DNA of 64,000 bases, from NCBI GenBank assembly GCA_014058405.1, contig CP047423.1, positions 3,270,501 to 3,334,500 on the forward strand, given 5' to 3'. This document shows positions 45,713 through 55,475 of this stretch, in pieces. Origin of the DNA: Candidatus Nitrospira kreftii (lineage in GTDB: Bacteria; Nitrospirota; Nitrospiria; Nitrospirales; Nitrospiraceae). Every line of letters begins with the position of its first letter. The stretch's first letter is position 1. Both the position numbers and the translations under genes were made by a program. The notes under the pieces are model-generated. The model saw only the letters and a list, made by a program, of their open reading frames with translations, ran no database searches and had not been told where the DNA came from.

Positions 45713-46914
45713 CGTCGACCCAGCCAACCCCGTCGGCTTCGATATCGCACCTCTTCGCGTCCTGCCTGCCGATCTCTCGAAATACTGAGCAAGATCCCTA
45801 CACCCGTGAGGCTGACCACCAAGGAAGAGCCGCCATAGCTGACAAACGGCAATGTGAGCCCTTTCGTGGGTAACAACCCTGTCACCACACAGGCATTGAT
45901 CAGCGCCTGGATGCCGATAAGCGTCGTGACGCCGATCCCAAGGTAGCGCCCAAACGGGATTCGTGCTCGAGTAGAAATTTGAAATCCACGAACGACAAAG
46001 GCCGCGAAGAAAAGAATAATGATGCCTGTCCCGACGAATCCCAGCTCCTCGCCGACGAGTGCCAGCACGAAGTCGGTATGTGGTTCCGGAAGAAAAAGCA
46101 GTTTCTGCTTTCCTTCTCCCAACCCAACTCCGAACAGACCTCCGCTGCCGAAGGCCAGGAACGATTGTGTAATTTGATGTCCCGCATTCGATGGATCGCT
46201 CGACGGATTCAGGAATGCCATGAGACGCGGACGTCGGTATTCGGACGTCAATACAAGCGCAAGACCGATCGGTATTGCACAGAGAGCCAGTGTTGAAAGG
46301 TGAGCCATACGTGCGCCTCCGACGAATAGGAGGCCACCTGTGACGAGTGCGAGGACTACCACAGTCCCCAAATCTGGCTCCCCGAGCACCAGCGCACTGA
46401 GGATCCCGATAATGACCAGCGGCGGAAGCAGACCTGAAGAAAAGTGCTGCAGTCGGTCTTCCTTTCGAGCAAGGTACGCCGCAAGATAGATGACACTGAT
46501 CAACTTCGCCATTTCGGCCGGTTGAATCGAAATAGGCCCGAGCAGCAACCAGCGCCGAGCGCCATTTTTTACCCCACCAATAGATGGAACCAGCACGAGA
46601 ATCAGCAAGACGGTAACCAACCCAAGGAGTGGGAATGACAGACGTTTCCACCAGACGTAGTCGATGCGCGATATCACGTGCAGGAGCATCAAACCGAACG
46701 TGAGCCACACGAGCTGGCGCTTGAGGTAGTACCAGGAATCGTCGAATTTCTTGCCTGCCACTACGGCACTCGCACTGAACATCATCACGAGACCAACCAG
46801 CGCAAGGGTAATGGTTACAAACAATAGGATTTGGTCCATCCCCACCCGCTTCGGAGCTCGCGGTCGGTCGGTGGACCACGGCAAGGCCAAGGTCCCTGCA
46901 GATCGCCGTGACAT
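45709..46914 (-). CDS. ftsW: Peptidoglycan glycosyltransferase FtsW
   Basis: 401 residues, SEDS family with about ten membrane helices. Recognisable blocks are GLVMMFSASAVVA, RRWLLLGPISIQPAEMAKL, and the signature LTLPFVSYGGSSLVVSLTGVGILLSISR. It polymerises lipid II together with FtsI. The first 25 residues are basic and cytoplasmic. It ends overlapping murG and lies 35 bases after murD. Confidence 0.96.
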   Translation of the reverse strand: MSRRSAGTLALPWSTDRPRAPKRVGMDQILLFVTITLALVGLVMMFSASAVVAGKKFDDSWYYLKRQLVWLTFGLMLLHVISRIDYVWWKRLSFPLLGLVTVLLILVLVPSIGGVKNGARRWLLLGPISIQPAEMAKLISVIYLAAYLARKEDRLQHFSSGLLPPLVIIGILSALVLGEPDLGTVVVLALVTGGLLFVGGARMAHLSTLALCAIPIGLALVLTSEYRRPRLMAFLNPSSDPSNAGHQITQSFLAFGSGGLFGVGLGEGKQKLLFLPEPHTDFVLALVGEELGFVGTGIIILFFAAFVVRGFQISTRARIPFGRYLGIGVTTLIGIQALINACVVTGLLPTKGLTLPFVSYGGSSLVVSLTGVGILLSISRDRQAGREEVRYRSRRGWLGRR

Positions 46915-46949
46915 CGTTCAGTTTCAACGCTCCTCTTTCATGGCGCCGA

Positions 46950-48359
46950 TCATGACGGCAACGATTGCACGAGGGCTTTAAACTGCCTCCCCCGATCCTG
47001 ATAATCCACAAACATGTCAAAACTTGCACAAGCTGGAGAGAGGAGCACCACATCTCCTCTCTCCGCTCCGGATGCTGCAAATTCGACCGCTTCCTTCAAC
47101 GTTCCCACTCGTTCGATCGCCTGATAGTTTCCCATCGCGTTTGCAATCAGCTGGGCTGCTTCACCGATCAATAGAAGCCGCTTGGCCCGTCGTCGGATCG
47201 AGATCGCCAACCTGGAAAAATCTCCACCCTTGTCTCGCCCACCAGCAATGAGCCAGATAGGTTGGTCAATACTTTCCAATGCTTTCAGCGTCGCATCGAC
47301 GTTGGTTCCTTTCGAATCGTTGACATAACGGACCCCTCGTCGATCCCGGACGACTTCCAAGGCATGTTCGAGCCCGGGAAACTCCCTGAGTACCTGACGT
47401 ATGTCGGGGAGCCGGCACCCGCTCAGCTGCGCATAGATAATCGCAACCATGGCGTTTTCAATATTGTGATCGCCGATAATTGTGATCTCATTCCGACGGC
47501 ATATTTCGTGAGTCTGCCCATCGAGGGTGACCATAATGCGATCTTGATCAAGGTACGCTCCACCGGCTACATCGTCGGGTAATGCGTGCGTCCTTGTGAA
47601 GCCCAACACACACCCCTTCGCATGCTTGCGAAGCGACGCCACTCGAGGATCATCCAGATTGAAAAGAGCGTAGTCAGATGGAGTGAGATTTTCGAAAATG
47701 CGATTCTTGGTGGCGATATATTCATCAAGAGACGCGTAGCGGTCCTGATGATCGACCGTCACATTAAGGATACCGGCGATCCACGGATGAAACTGTTGTA
47801 TTGTTTCCAGCTGAAAGCTCGACACCTCCACGACCAAAAGATCGTAGGGACAAGGATGGCCCAACTTCTTGGCTTGCAGTGTGTGGATGGCCGCTTCACT
47901 GAGCGCGGTTCCAAGATTTCCGCCGACGAATGCTCGTTTTCCACTTTGCTCCAGCATCTTGCCTATTAGGGTAACGGTCGTGCTCTTTCCGTTTGTTCCC
48001 GTTAGAGCCAGAATCGGAACCGATAGAAACCGCGACGCAAGATCAAGTTCGCTGATAACTTTTACGCCTCGCTGCCGAACACGTTCCAGAGCGTCCATTC
48101 GATACGGGACCCCCGGGCTGATGACGACCAAGTCGGCACTGTCCAGAGCTGATTCGTAGCTGCTTCCGAGAGCAAACTGGACCGTTGATTGCTCCAAAGA
48201 CTCAAGCTGGCGGAGCACTTCCCCTCGCTCTTTTCGATCTGCCACCGTGACACACGCCCCAACTTCCTGCAGTAGGCGCGAAGCGGCAATACCGCTTCGC
48301 GCAAGCCCCATGACCGTGACGTGCGTTCCAGCCAACTGCATCGTGTCATCCACGGCCAT
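46950..48359 (-). CDS. murD: UDP-N-acetylmuramoylalanine--D-glutamate ligase
   Basis: 469 residues. It has VMGLARSGIAASRLL, the ATP loop LTGTNGKSTTVTL, VEVSSFQLE, NVTVDHQDRY and YVNDSKGTNVDATLKAL with LIAGGRDKGGDF. This is the full MurD pattern. It adds D-Glu to UDP-MurNAc-L-Ala. Six bases separate it from mraY. Confidence 0.97.
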   Translation of the reverse strand: MAVDDTMQLAGTHVTVMGLARSGIAASRLLQEVGACVTVADRKERGEVLRQLESLEQSTVQFALGSSYESALDSADLVVISPGVPYRMDALERVRQRGVKVISELDLASRFLSVPILALTGTNGKSTTVTLIGKMLEQSGKRAFVGGNLGTALSEAAIHTLQAKKLGHPCPYDLLVVEVSSFQLETIQQFHPWIAGILNVTVDHQDRYASLDEYIATKNRIFENLTPSDYALFNLDDPRVASLRKHAKGCVLGFTRTHALPDDVAGGAYLDQDRIMVTLDGQTHEICRRNEITIIGDHNIENAMVAIIYAQLSGCRLPDIRQVLREFPGLEHALEVVRDRRGVRYVNDSKGTNVDATLKALESIDQPIWLIAGGRDKGGDFSRLAISIRRRAKRLLLIGEAAQLIANAMGNYQAIERVGTLKEAVEFAASGAERGDVVLLSPACASFDMFVDYQDRGRQFKALVQSLPS

Positions 48360-48365
48360 TCACAA

Positions 48366-49442
48366 TTACCTTAGCTTGAGTGTACTCAGACTCAACAACG
48401 CGAGCAGAATGGCGATAATCCACAAGCGCACCACGACCTTTGGCTCCTCCCACCCTTTCATTTCAAAGTGATGATGGATGGGGGCCATGAGAAAGATTCG
48501 CTTGCCTCGCGACTTGAATGACGCAACTTGAAAAATGACCGACACAGCCTCAATGACAAAGACGCCGCCGACCAATAACAGCAACAACTCGTGCTTGCTG
48601 ATCACCGCTACTGTCCCCAGAGCAGCCCCAAGCGGGAGGGAACCCACATCACCCATGAACACTGAGGCCGGGTAGGTGTTGAACCAGAGAAACCCAAGGC
48701 TTGACCCCAGAATCGCCGCAGTAAACACAGCTAATTCTCCCGCACCATCGATGTGGGGAATGAGGAGATAGTCAGACATCAATCGGTGGCCCGTGACATA
48801 CGCTACGACGGTATACGCTAACGCGGCGATCATCACGGGCCCAATGGCGAGTCCATCCAATCCATCGGTGAGGTTGACGGCATTGGAGCTACCGACGATC
48901 ACCAGAATGGCAAAGACGACATAAAACCACCCCAAATCCGGCATGAAATTCTTAAAAAATGGCACACTGAGCTTCGTGTCGTACCCAGGCAACGCGTACA
49001 ATGTGAGCGCAATCGCAAGAGCAACAGCTATTTGCGCGATGAACTTTTGTGATGCTGATAAGCCCTTCGACCGTGCTTTAATGAATTTGAGATAGTCATC
49101 CGTAAAACCTATGGCGCAAAACCCCAGTGTTGCCATGAGGACTAACCAGATATGTGGCCGTGAGATATCGGCCCACAGGAGCGTCGAGAGCGTGACAGCA
49201 AAGATAATGAGAATCCCACCCATTGTGGGTGTCCCGCTCTTAGCCAAATGTCGCTTCGGCCCGTCGTCCCGCACCTGTTGACCCAACTTAATTTCTTGGA
49301 GCTTTCGGATCACCCACGGCGCAAGCACAAATGCGATCAAAAATGCTGTCACAGCGGCGTAGATGATGCGAAAGCTCTGATAGCGAAAGACGTTCAGAAA
49401 AGAGAATTCAGTATGGAATGGATACAGCCAGACATACAGCAT
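48366..49442 (-). CDS. mraY: Phospho-N-acetylmuramoyl-pentapeptide-transferase
   Basis: 358 residues, about ten membrane helices. Active-site blocks: GTPTMGGILI, GFTDDYLKF (DD pair), VNLTDGLDGLA and the MraY-specific MAPIHHHFEMKGWEEPKVVVR. It forms lipid I from UDP-MurNAc-pentapeptide and undecaprenyl phosphate. It is coupled within the mur run with 12 bases from murF. Confidence 0.98.
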   Translation of the reverse strand: MLYVWLYPFHTEFSFLNVFRYQSFRIIYAAVTAFLIAFVLAPWVIRKLQEIKLGQQVRDDGPKRHLAKSGTPTMGGILIIFAVTLSTLLWADISRPHIWLVLMATLGFCAIGFTDDYLKFIKARSKGLSASQKFIAQIAVALAIALTLYALPGYDTKLSVPFFKNFMPDLGWFYVVFAILVIVGSSNAVNLTDGLDGLAIGPVMIAALAYTVVAYVTGHRLMSDYLLIPHIDGAGELAVFTAAILGSSLGFLWFNTYPASVFMGDVGSLPLGAALGTVAVISKHELLLLLVGGVFVIEAVSVIFQVASFKSRGKRIFLMAPIHHHFEMKGWEEPKVVVRLWIIAILLALLSLSTLKLR

Positions 49443-49454
49443 AATGTGGGCGTC

Positions 49455-50903
49455 CTATGAAGCCTTCTTCGCTATGCGCTTGACTCCCTGGAGTGCATCT
49501 GCAACAAGCTCTAACCGCATTCCGCGCGATGCTTTGATGAGCACAGCATCACCAGGTTTGACGATGGCCTTCACGGCAACGACGGCGGCTTGAGCATCCG
49601 AGACCTCGACGATGTGCGAACGATCCAATCCCCCCTGCTGAGCCCCCCGCGCAAGGCTTCGCCCCAAGATGCCGCAAGCGACTAATCGATCGATACCATG
49701 ACGCGCCAGAAATCCGCCGACGTCTTCGTGCATGTGGGGGGCATTTGGTCCTAGCTCCAGCATATCCCCTAACACCGCAATCGTTCTCCGTTTCTCGCCT
49801 GCCTGCGCCAAGAGCTCCACAGCTGCTTTCATCGAAGCCGGGTTCGCATTGTAACAATCGATGATCAGCTTGACGCCGTGACTGACAACAATCTGTGATC
49901 GCATCGATGCAGGTCGAAACCGCGACAACCCTTGAGCGATCACGGCTCCTGGCAAGCCCAGCACTGTACCGATCGCTCCTGCAGCAAGCGCATTGGTGAT
50001 GTTGTGTGCTCCTTGGACTCGAAGATGAACGATCGTGGGGCGAATCTTCTCTGGAAGCTGAAGATGAACGATCGTCCCGTTTTGTCCATTGGGCTTTACC
50101 TTTGTCGCGCGAACGTCGGCTTTCGCTGAAAATCCAAACGACACCACTCGGCATTGAGCCCTCGCGGCGAGATAGTCAAAGTACGAATCATCGGCGTTGA
50201 GAATTGCCGTTCCATCCACTGGAAGAAAGTCGAGCAATTCGGCCTTGGCCTGAGCAGAAGCGTCCATGTTCCCAAAAAACTCCAGATGATCCGGTCCGAT
50301 GTTCGTGATGATACCGATCGTCGGTCGAGCGATTTCACACAGACTAGAAGTTTGGCCGAGATTGTCGACTCCCATCTCTATGACTGCTCCCTCATGCCCT
50401 TTATTGAGACGGAAGAGCGTTTGCGGAACTCCCAACCGGTTGTTCAGATTGCCTTCAGTTTTGAGGGTTTTCCAGCGCTGTGCCATAACGCTCGCGACCA
50501 TTTCCTTTGTCGTCGTCTTTCCGTTACTTCCCGTGACCGCCACGATGGGTATGCGAAACTTGCTTCGGTGATACGCCGCCAGCTGCTGGTAGGACCACAA
50601 GGGATCTCGCACACCGAGAATAAACGGTACCCCTCGCTTCACGCTCCGCTTGACCGACAGTCTGGTCACATCATATGAATCACTGACAATCGCCCCCACT
50701 GCTCCGCGCGACAGAGCCAGCGCCACAAAGTCGTGTCCATCGAATCGATCCCCCCGCATAGCCAGAAAGAGATCACCCCGTCGAAGAGTCCTGGTATCTA
50801 GACTAATGTGACGGATAGGCTGCTTGGTCCATTCAGTCATGTCACCAGCCAACACTCGAGCACTGATGACTTCGCGCAATTCTGCGGCGGTAAACAATAC
50901 CAT
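49455..50903 (-). CDS. murF: UDP-N-acetylmuramoyl-tripeptide--D-alanyl-D-alanine ligase
   Basis: 482 residues. It has the N-terminal substrate domain with ISLDTRTLRRGDLFLAMRG, the ATP loop VTGSNGKTTTKEM, NLNNRLGVPQTLF, TNIGPDHLEFFG and the C-terminal IDCYNANPASMKAA plus VLGDMLELG. It completes the pentapeptide with D-Ala-D-Ala from Ddl. Thirty-nine bases separate it from murE. Confidence 0.97.
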   Translation of the reverse strand: MVLFTAAELREVISARVLAGDMTEWTKQPIRHISLDTRTLRRGDLFLAMRGDRFDGHDFVALALSRGAVGAIVSDSYDVTRLSVKRSVKRGVPFILGVRDPLWSYQQLAAYHRSKFRIPIVAVTGSNGKTTTKEMVASVMAQRWKTLKTEGNLNNRLGVPQTLFRLNKGHEGAVIEMGVDNLGQTSSLCEIARPTIGIITNIGPDHLEFFGNMDASAQAKAELLDFLPVDGTAILNADDSYFDYLAARAQCRVVSFGFSAKADVRATKVKPNGQNGTIVHLQLPEKIRPTIVHLRVQGAHNITNALAAGAIGTVLGLPGAVIAQGLSRFRPASMRSQIVVSHGVKLIIDCYNANPASMKAAVELLAQAGEKRRTIAVLGDMLELGPNAPHMHEDVGGFLARHGIDRLVACGILGRSLARGAQQGGLDRSHIVEVSDAQAAVVAVKAIVKPGDAVLIKASRGMRLELVADALQGVKRIAKKAS

Positions 50904-50942
50904 CTAATTGCTTCCCTGCACGACCTAACCCTTATAGCTGAG

Positions 50943-52451
50943 TCATATCTGGATTCCGAGTCGCTGAATCGCGCTGCGTGCCACTTCACGATCATCGAAA
51001 TGGAGCTTTTCCGTCCCAACGATCTGATAGTCTTCGTGCCCCTTGCCGGCGATCAACACCATGTCCGTACTACGAGCCTCTCTCACCGCTTCTTCAATCG
51101 CTTGCCGCCGATCAGCTATTTTGTGATACCGCACATGTGGCCGCTGTTGTAACGCCTCAATTACCCCACCTTCTACCTGGTCGAGAATGGCGTGAGGGTC
51201 TTCGGTTCTCGGGTTGTCGGAGGTCAGTATGACCACGTCGCTGTAGCGGACCGCCGCAGCTCCCATCTTCGGGCGCTTTCCTCGATCACGATCTCCCCCA
51301 CATCCAAACACCGTGATAATCCGACCTGCCTTCAGAGCCTCTGCCGCAGTCAACAAGCGCACTAAGGCATCTTCCGTATGAGCGTAATCTACGACCACTG
51401 TGAACGGCTGGCCCGCCAGGACACGCTCGAATCGACCGGGCACATTGAGCACTTTGCCCACAGCTTGACGAATGTGATCAGGAGTCGCTCCTTCATGAAG
51501 AGCAACCCCAATGGCAGCTAACATATTGTAGACATTGTGCTCACCCACAAGGTGGCTCTCGATAAAAAAGTTTCCAATAGGAGTGGCCGCCGTAAAGGTC
51601 GTTCCCTGATTTGATAATCGCACTTCTTCGGCGCGCAGATCCGCCTTGGCCTTCAATGCATAGGTCCAAACAGGAGCAGGACTTCGTTCAACAATCCGAT
51701 GGCCAAATGGGTCATCAATATTGATAATCGCCCGCTTGTTCCCTTTACGTCCTCCCATCAACCCCGTAAATAATCGTAACTTTGCCTGGAAGTACTCTTC
51801 CATTGTCTTATGAAAATCAAGATGATCCTGGGTGAGGTTTGAAAAGACCGCCACATCGTATTCACATCCGCTTGTGCGATCCTGCGCCAAGGCATGTGAA
51901 GACACCTCCATAACCGCGGTGGTACACTCGGCGGCGACCATCTGGGCCAGTAGCCGCTGTAACTCCAGAGCACCGGGAGTCGTATGCGCTGCTGGCATCG
52001 TCGTCGAGCCGATTTGATAGGCCACTGTTCCGATCAACCCCAGGTGCTGACCCAGTCCTTCTAAGAGCGCCTTGCAGACATAGGTAGTGGTCGTTTTACC
52101 GTTCGTCCCAGTCACGCCAATCATGCGAATTCGGGTCGATGGGTCGCCATAATACCGACTCCCTAGAAGTCCGAGCGCCTTCCTTGAATCGTCCACTCTG
52201 ACAAACGGAATGGAGACCTCATTCACCGGTTCCTGCACGACCAATGCACTCGTGCCTCCCTTCAGTGCCGCTGAAATGAAGTGGTGCCCATCAACTCGTT
52301 CACCTTTTACAGCCACAAATAAACTTCGCGGCGAGACGGTGCGGGAATCATCGGTAATGGCATTCACGGAGAGCCCGAGATCTCCATGCCGCTCCAAAAT
52401 TCTCACATGGCCATCGAGCGCGTGAAGTATGGTTGCGAACGTCATCGGCAT
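50943..52451 (-). CDS. murE: UDP-N-acetylmuramoyl-tripeptide synthetase, meso-DAP type
   Basis: 502 residues. DDSRTVSPRSLFVAVKG binds the substrate, VTGTNGKTTTTYVC is the ATP loop, and FSNLTQDHLDFHKTMEEY and VDYAHTEDALVRLL are typical. The specificity motif is DNPR (LTSDNPRTEDP), which marks enzymes that add meso-diaminopimelate rather than lysine, so the murein is the Gram-negative A1gamma type. It ends with IAGKGHEDYQ. Confidence 0.97.
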   Translation of the reverse strand: MPMTFATILHALDGHVRILERHGDLGLSVNAITDDSRTVSPRSLFVAVKGERVDGHHFISAALKGGTSALVVQEPVNEVSIPFVRVDDSRKALGLLGSRYYGDPSTRIRMIGVTGTNGKTTTTYVCKALLEGLGQHLGLIGTVAYQIGSTTMPAAHTTPGALELQRLLAQMVAAECTTAVMEVSSHALAQDRTSGCEYDVAVFSNLTQDHLDFHKTMEEYFQAKLRLFTGLMGGRKGNKRAIINIDDPFGHRIVERSPAPVWTYALKAKADLRAEEVRLSNQGTTFTAATPIGNFFIESHLVGEHNVYNMLAAIGVALHEGATPDHIRQAVGKVLNVPGRFERVLAGQPFTVVVDYAHTEDALVRLLTAAEALKAGRIITVFGCGGDRDRGKRPKMGAAAVRYSDVVILTSDNPRTEDPHAILDQVEGGVIEALQQRPHVRYHKIADRRQAIEEAVREARSTDMVLIAGKGHEDYQIVGTEKLHFDDREVARSAIQRLGIQI

Positions 52452-52463
52452 TGACAGAGTGGG

Positions 52464-54185
52464 TCAGTAGTTCGGCATGGCCATCGCCAGGGTGACTGGC
52501 CTATCCGTTGATACATTTAAGTAACTTAACACCTGCTCGCCGATACTGCTAAATACCGGGGCAGCCAGACTCCCTCCCGAGGCTTTCCTATCTTTAGGGC
52601 CGTCGATGATCACGATCATGGCGAGGCGCGGGTTGTCTGCGGGGACATAGCCCACAAAGGACGTGACAAACCGCGAGTTCGAATAGCGGTGAGTGTTCAG
52701 ATCAATCTGCTGGGCCGTGCCGGTTTTACCCGCTACCCGAAATCCAGGAATGGCCGCTCTCGTTCCTGTGCCATGCGTGACAACACCTTCAAGAATCTTT
52801 GTGACGCTACGAGCAGTCTCTGGAGAAATGACTCGCCGTTTAATCTGAGGCGCTACCCGCTTCAACAGATGACCATCGGCATCTCGGATTTCAGATACCA
52901 CGTACGGCTTCATCAATATCCCATCGTTAGCGAGAGCTGCAAACGCGGATACCATTTGAATCGGCGTCACCCCAATTTCTTGCCCCATTGAAATCGAAGC
53001 AATGGAACGGCGTCCCCAGGCTTTTGGGTTCTTGACGAGCCCCACCCCTTCCCCCGGAAGGTCAATCTCGGTTCGCTGGCCAAAGCCGAATGCCTCGAGA
53101 TATCGATAGAGTCGCTGCCCCCCCAATGCCATACCGGTCTTGGCCGCCCCGATGTTGCTGGACTTCTGAATGACCTGCGCAAAGGACACCCATCCTAACT
53201 TTTCATGATCGTGAATCACGGTGTTCGCGACGGTCATACGGCCATGCTCGCCAAACACCATCGTCGTCGGGTTCATCGCCCCCTCCTCAATAGCCGCCGC
53301 TGCAATCATAGCCTTCATAGTTGACCCTGGTTCATAGGCATCCGTAATCGCGGTGTTCTGCAGGCGCCCCTTCTTCAACACCGATAAGGCATTCGGATCG
53401 AACGTTGGGCTGACCGCCATCGCCAACACGGCTCCACTCTGAGGGTCAAGCACAATCACTGATCCAGATTTGGCCTGAGCCTGACTAATAGCAGCTTCCA
53501 GCTCCTTTTCCGCTATATATTGGACAACCTCATCAATCGTGAGCGCGAGTTGGTGGCCGGATACAGGATTCTTCTCCGCCAAGTTTTTTGGAAAGACCGT
53601 ATTCCGGAAGGCATCGAGCTGCAGCACCATCATCTGCTTCTCGCCTCGTAAGTATGTTTCGTAGCGATACTCGACCCCCTCCAGCCCTTCCCCATCCATT
53701 CCCGCAAACCCCAAGACATGTGCGAGAAGTGGGCCTTTCGGATAGAATCGTCGCCCCTCCATGACAACCCCAATTCCTTTGACTGACAACCGATCGAGAC
53801 GACGGCCCTGCTCCGGGTCCAGCTTGCGGGCCAACCACACGAAGCCCCGATCCTGTCGAAGCTTTCTCTCCAGGTCATCGATCTTCACAGGCAGAACAGA
53901 CGACAGTTGATGAGCAGTCTTCGCCGGACTTTCCAATTTCGTAGGCATTCCAAATACGGAGGGGACCTCCATGTTCATGGCCAAAACCTTGCCATGTCGA
54001 TCGACAATCGTGCCGCGCGGCCCTTCAAGCGAGACTGTCTTCTCATGCTGTCGACCCGCTCTAGCTGAAAGTTCCTCCGCCTGCAGGACCTGCAACGTCG
54101 CCAGCCGGAACATCACTAGACCAAATCCGGCTAACAACACCAGTAACAGCACGTAGCGACGCAGGCGGGACCCTAAATCGGCCAC
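52464..54185 (-). CDS. ftsI: Peptidoglycan D,D-transpeptidase FtsI (PBP3)
   Basis: 573 residues from a GTG that overlaps the ftsL stop by one base (TAGTG). One N-terminal helix (YVLLLVLLAGFGLVMFRLA) is followed by the pedestal domain with GPRGTIVDRHGKVLAMN and the transpeptidase with STMK (active Ser), SSN and KTGT. It cross-links septal murein with FtsW. No PASTA domain is present, as expected for a Gram-negative protein. Confidence 0.97.
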   Translation of the reverse strand: MADLGSRLRRYVLLLVLLAGFGLVMFRLATLQVLQAEELSARAGRQHEKTVSLEGPRGTIVDRHGKVLAMNMEVPSVFGMPTKLESPAKTAHQLSSVLPVKIDDLERKLRQDRGFVWLARKLDPEQGRRLDRLSVKGIGVVMEGRRFYPKGPLLAHVLGFAGMDGEGLEGVEYRYETYLRGEKQMMVLQLDAFRNTVFPKNLAEKNPVSGHQLALTIDEVVQYIAEKELEAAISQAQAKSGSVIVLDPQSGAVLAMAVSPTFDPNALSVLKKGRLQNTAITDAYEPGSTMKAMIAAAAIEEGAMNPTTMVFGEHGRMTVANTVIHDHEKLGWVSFAQVIQKSSNIGAAKTGMALGGQRLYRYLEAFGFGQRTEIDLPGEGVGLVKNPKAWGRRSIASISMGQEIGVTPIQMVSAFAALANDGILMKPYVVSEIRDADGHLLKRVAPQIKRRVISPETARSVTKILEGVVTHGTGTRAAIPGFRVAGKTGTAQQIDLNTHRYSNSRFVTSFVGYVPADNPRLAMIVIIDGPKDRKASGGSLAAPVFSSIGEQVLSYLNVSTDRPVTLAMAMPNY

Positions 54186-54517
54186 TAGTCCCTCCTACTG
54201 GGAAGATAGTTCCTGGCGACTCGCACAACAGTTGGTGCGATGTCTGCAGATGGCGTTGCACTCGGCCGGGACTGAACCATGATCACTTGACCTTGCTGAG
54301 GCAAACTCATCCCGAGTTTTTCAGTCGCCAACTTTGCAATTCTGTTGGAGGCGCTCAGCGAGGAAAACTTGACTCGCAACTCATCGCGCTGACGTTCCAA
54401 TACAGTTCTGTCGCGCTTTAATCGTTCTATCTGATAGCCGACCCGCACCATATCCACTCGTTCCCAAACGAAGACAAACACGAGACACACCCCGAACAGA
54501 ACCGTGAAGATCTTCAT
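54185..54517 (-). CDS. ftsL: Cell division protein FtsL
   Basis: 110 residues. A short N-terminus with one membrane helix (VLFGVCLVFVFVWERVDMV) is followed by a coiled coil (YQIERLKRDRTVLERQRDELRVKFSSL), then IAKLATEKLGMSLPQQGQVI, the usual FtsL/FtsB-type ending. It links FtsQ to FtsW/FtsI. The identification rests on topology and position between rsmH and ftsI. ATGA overlap with rsmH. Confidence 0.85.
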   Translation of the reverse strand: MKIFTVLFGVCLVFVFVWERVDMVRVGYQIERLKRDRTVLERQRDELRVKFSSLSASNRIAKLATEKLGMSLPQQGQVIMVQSRPSATPSADIAPTVVRVARNYLPSRRD

Positions 54518-55443
54518 GAAAGCTCCAATCGTGGTTGACGTTCGGCGACCCGCAATTTGGCACTTCTCGACCGTGGATTCGATTCACACTCTTCACTAGA
54601 AGGCAGAATGGGCTTCTTCGTAAGCAACGTAAGCTTGGGTTCAATCTGTTGGGCGAGGGACTTAAACGTATGCTTGACGACACGATCTTCAAGGGAATGA
54701 AACGAGATCGCGCAGATTTTTCCACCTCTCGACAACACGTCGACCGCATCTCGTAACGAAGGTTCCAGGCTCTCTAGCTCCTGATTGACCGCCATACGAA
54801 GGGCTTGGAAAGTCCGCGTTGCACAATGAATCCGCCCGTGGCGATGAGCAGCCGGGACAGACCGAACGACGACTGACACGAGTTGGCGTGTGGTCTCGAT
54901 TCGATGGCGTTGCCTTTCCTGCACGATGGTTCGAGCAATCCGCCGCGCATATCGTTCTTCGCCATACTGAAAAATGATGTCCGCGAGATCGTGCTCCTCA
55001 CCACTGTTCACCAGATCCGCAGCAGTCTTTCCGGTCGATTGATCCATACGCATGTCCAGCGGGCCATCAAGCTGAAAACTAAATCCTCGGCTTGCATCAT
55101 TGAGCTGCGGAGAAGAAACCCCAAAATCGAAGAGCACTCCGTCAACTGTTGAGATGCCTACATCCGCCAGAGACCGTTTCAAGTCGCGATGATTTCCCTG
55201 GCGCAAGACCACCTGATCCCCAAACCGGATCAACCGCTCCCGAGCATACTCAATTGCTTGAGCGTCTCGATCCAACCCTATGATTTTTGTCCCAGCTGGG
55301 CTAGATCTAAGAAGCAATTCTGCATGCCCACCATATCCCACCGAGCAATCCAGAATCGTAATTGGCCGCCCTGAAACGAGCCAGTTACAGACTTCCTTGC
55401 CAAATACTGGAACATGCAGAAACCCTTCAGCAATATTAGTCAC
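54514..55443 (-). CDS. rsmH: 16S rRNA (cytosine1402-N4)-methyltransferase RsmH
   Basis: About 309 residues from a GTG at 55443. The open frame reaches a TTG at 55503, but that TTG is the -35 box of the promoter, so the mRNA cannot contain it. The N-terminus LHVPVFGKEV is the RsmH substrate loop region, DCSVGYGGHAELLL binds SAM, and GVLFDFGVSSPQLNDASRGFSF and ISFHSLEDRVVKHTF are diagnostic. It methylates C1402 of 16S rRNA. First gene of the dcw operon. The GTG has only a weak GGAAGAGA site, so the start is probable rather than certain. Confidence 0.93.
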   Translation of the reverse strand: MTNIAEGFLHVPVFGKEVCNWLVSGRPITILDCSVGYGGHAELLLRSSPAGTKIIGLDRDAQAIEYARERLIRFGDQVVLRQGNHRDLKRSLADVGISTVDGVLFDFGVSSPQLNDASRGFSFQLDGPLDMRMDQSTGKTAADLVNSGEEHDLADIIFQYGEERYARRIARTIVQERQRHRIETTRQLVSVVVRSVPAAHRHGRIHCATRTFQALRMAVNQELESLEPSLRDAVDVLSRGGKICAISFHSLEDRVVKHTFKSLAQQIEPKLTLLTKKPILPSSEECESNPRSRSAKLRVAERQPRLELS

Positions 55444-55467
55444 CCACTCTCTTCCACTCCACCCCAC
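55443..55467 (-). promoter_or_regulatory. MraZ-box-like operator at the dcw promoter
   Basis: Read on the minus strand: GTGGG, GTGGA, GTGGA, AGAGA, GTGGG in five consecutive 5-base blocks. Counting every second block gives GTGGG, GTGGA, GTGGG at an exact 10-bp period, the layout of MraZ operators (TGGGN repeats with 5-base spacers in E. coli). The array begins just after the predicted transcription start and ends at the proposed rsmH GTG. Confidence 0.6.
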
Positions 55468-55475
55468 TTTTTCGA

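Noticed and set aside
45713..47080. Long extension of the murG frame giving an 822-residue protein
   Set aside because: The extra 456 residues are the ftsW region read in another frame, rich in Arg/Cys and unlike any protein. The ATG at 45712 begins the conserved MurG N-terminus.
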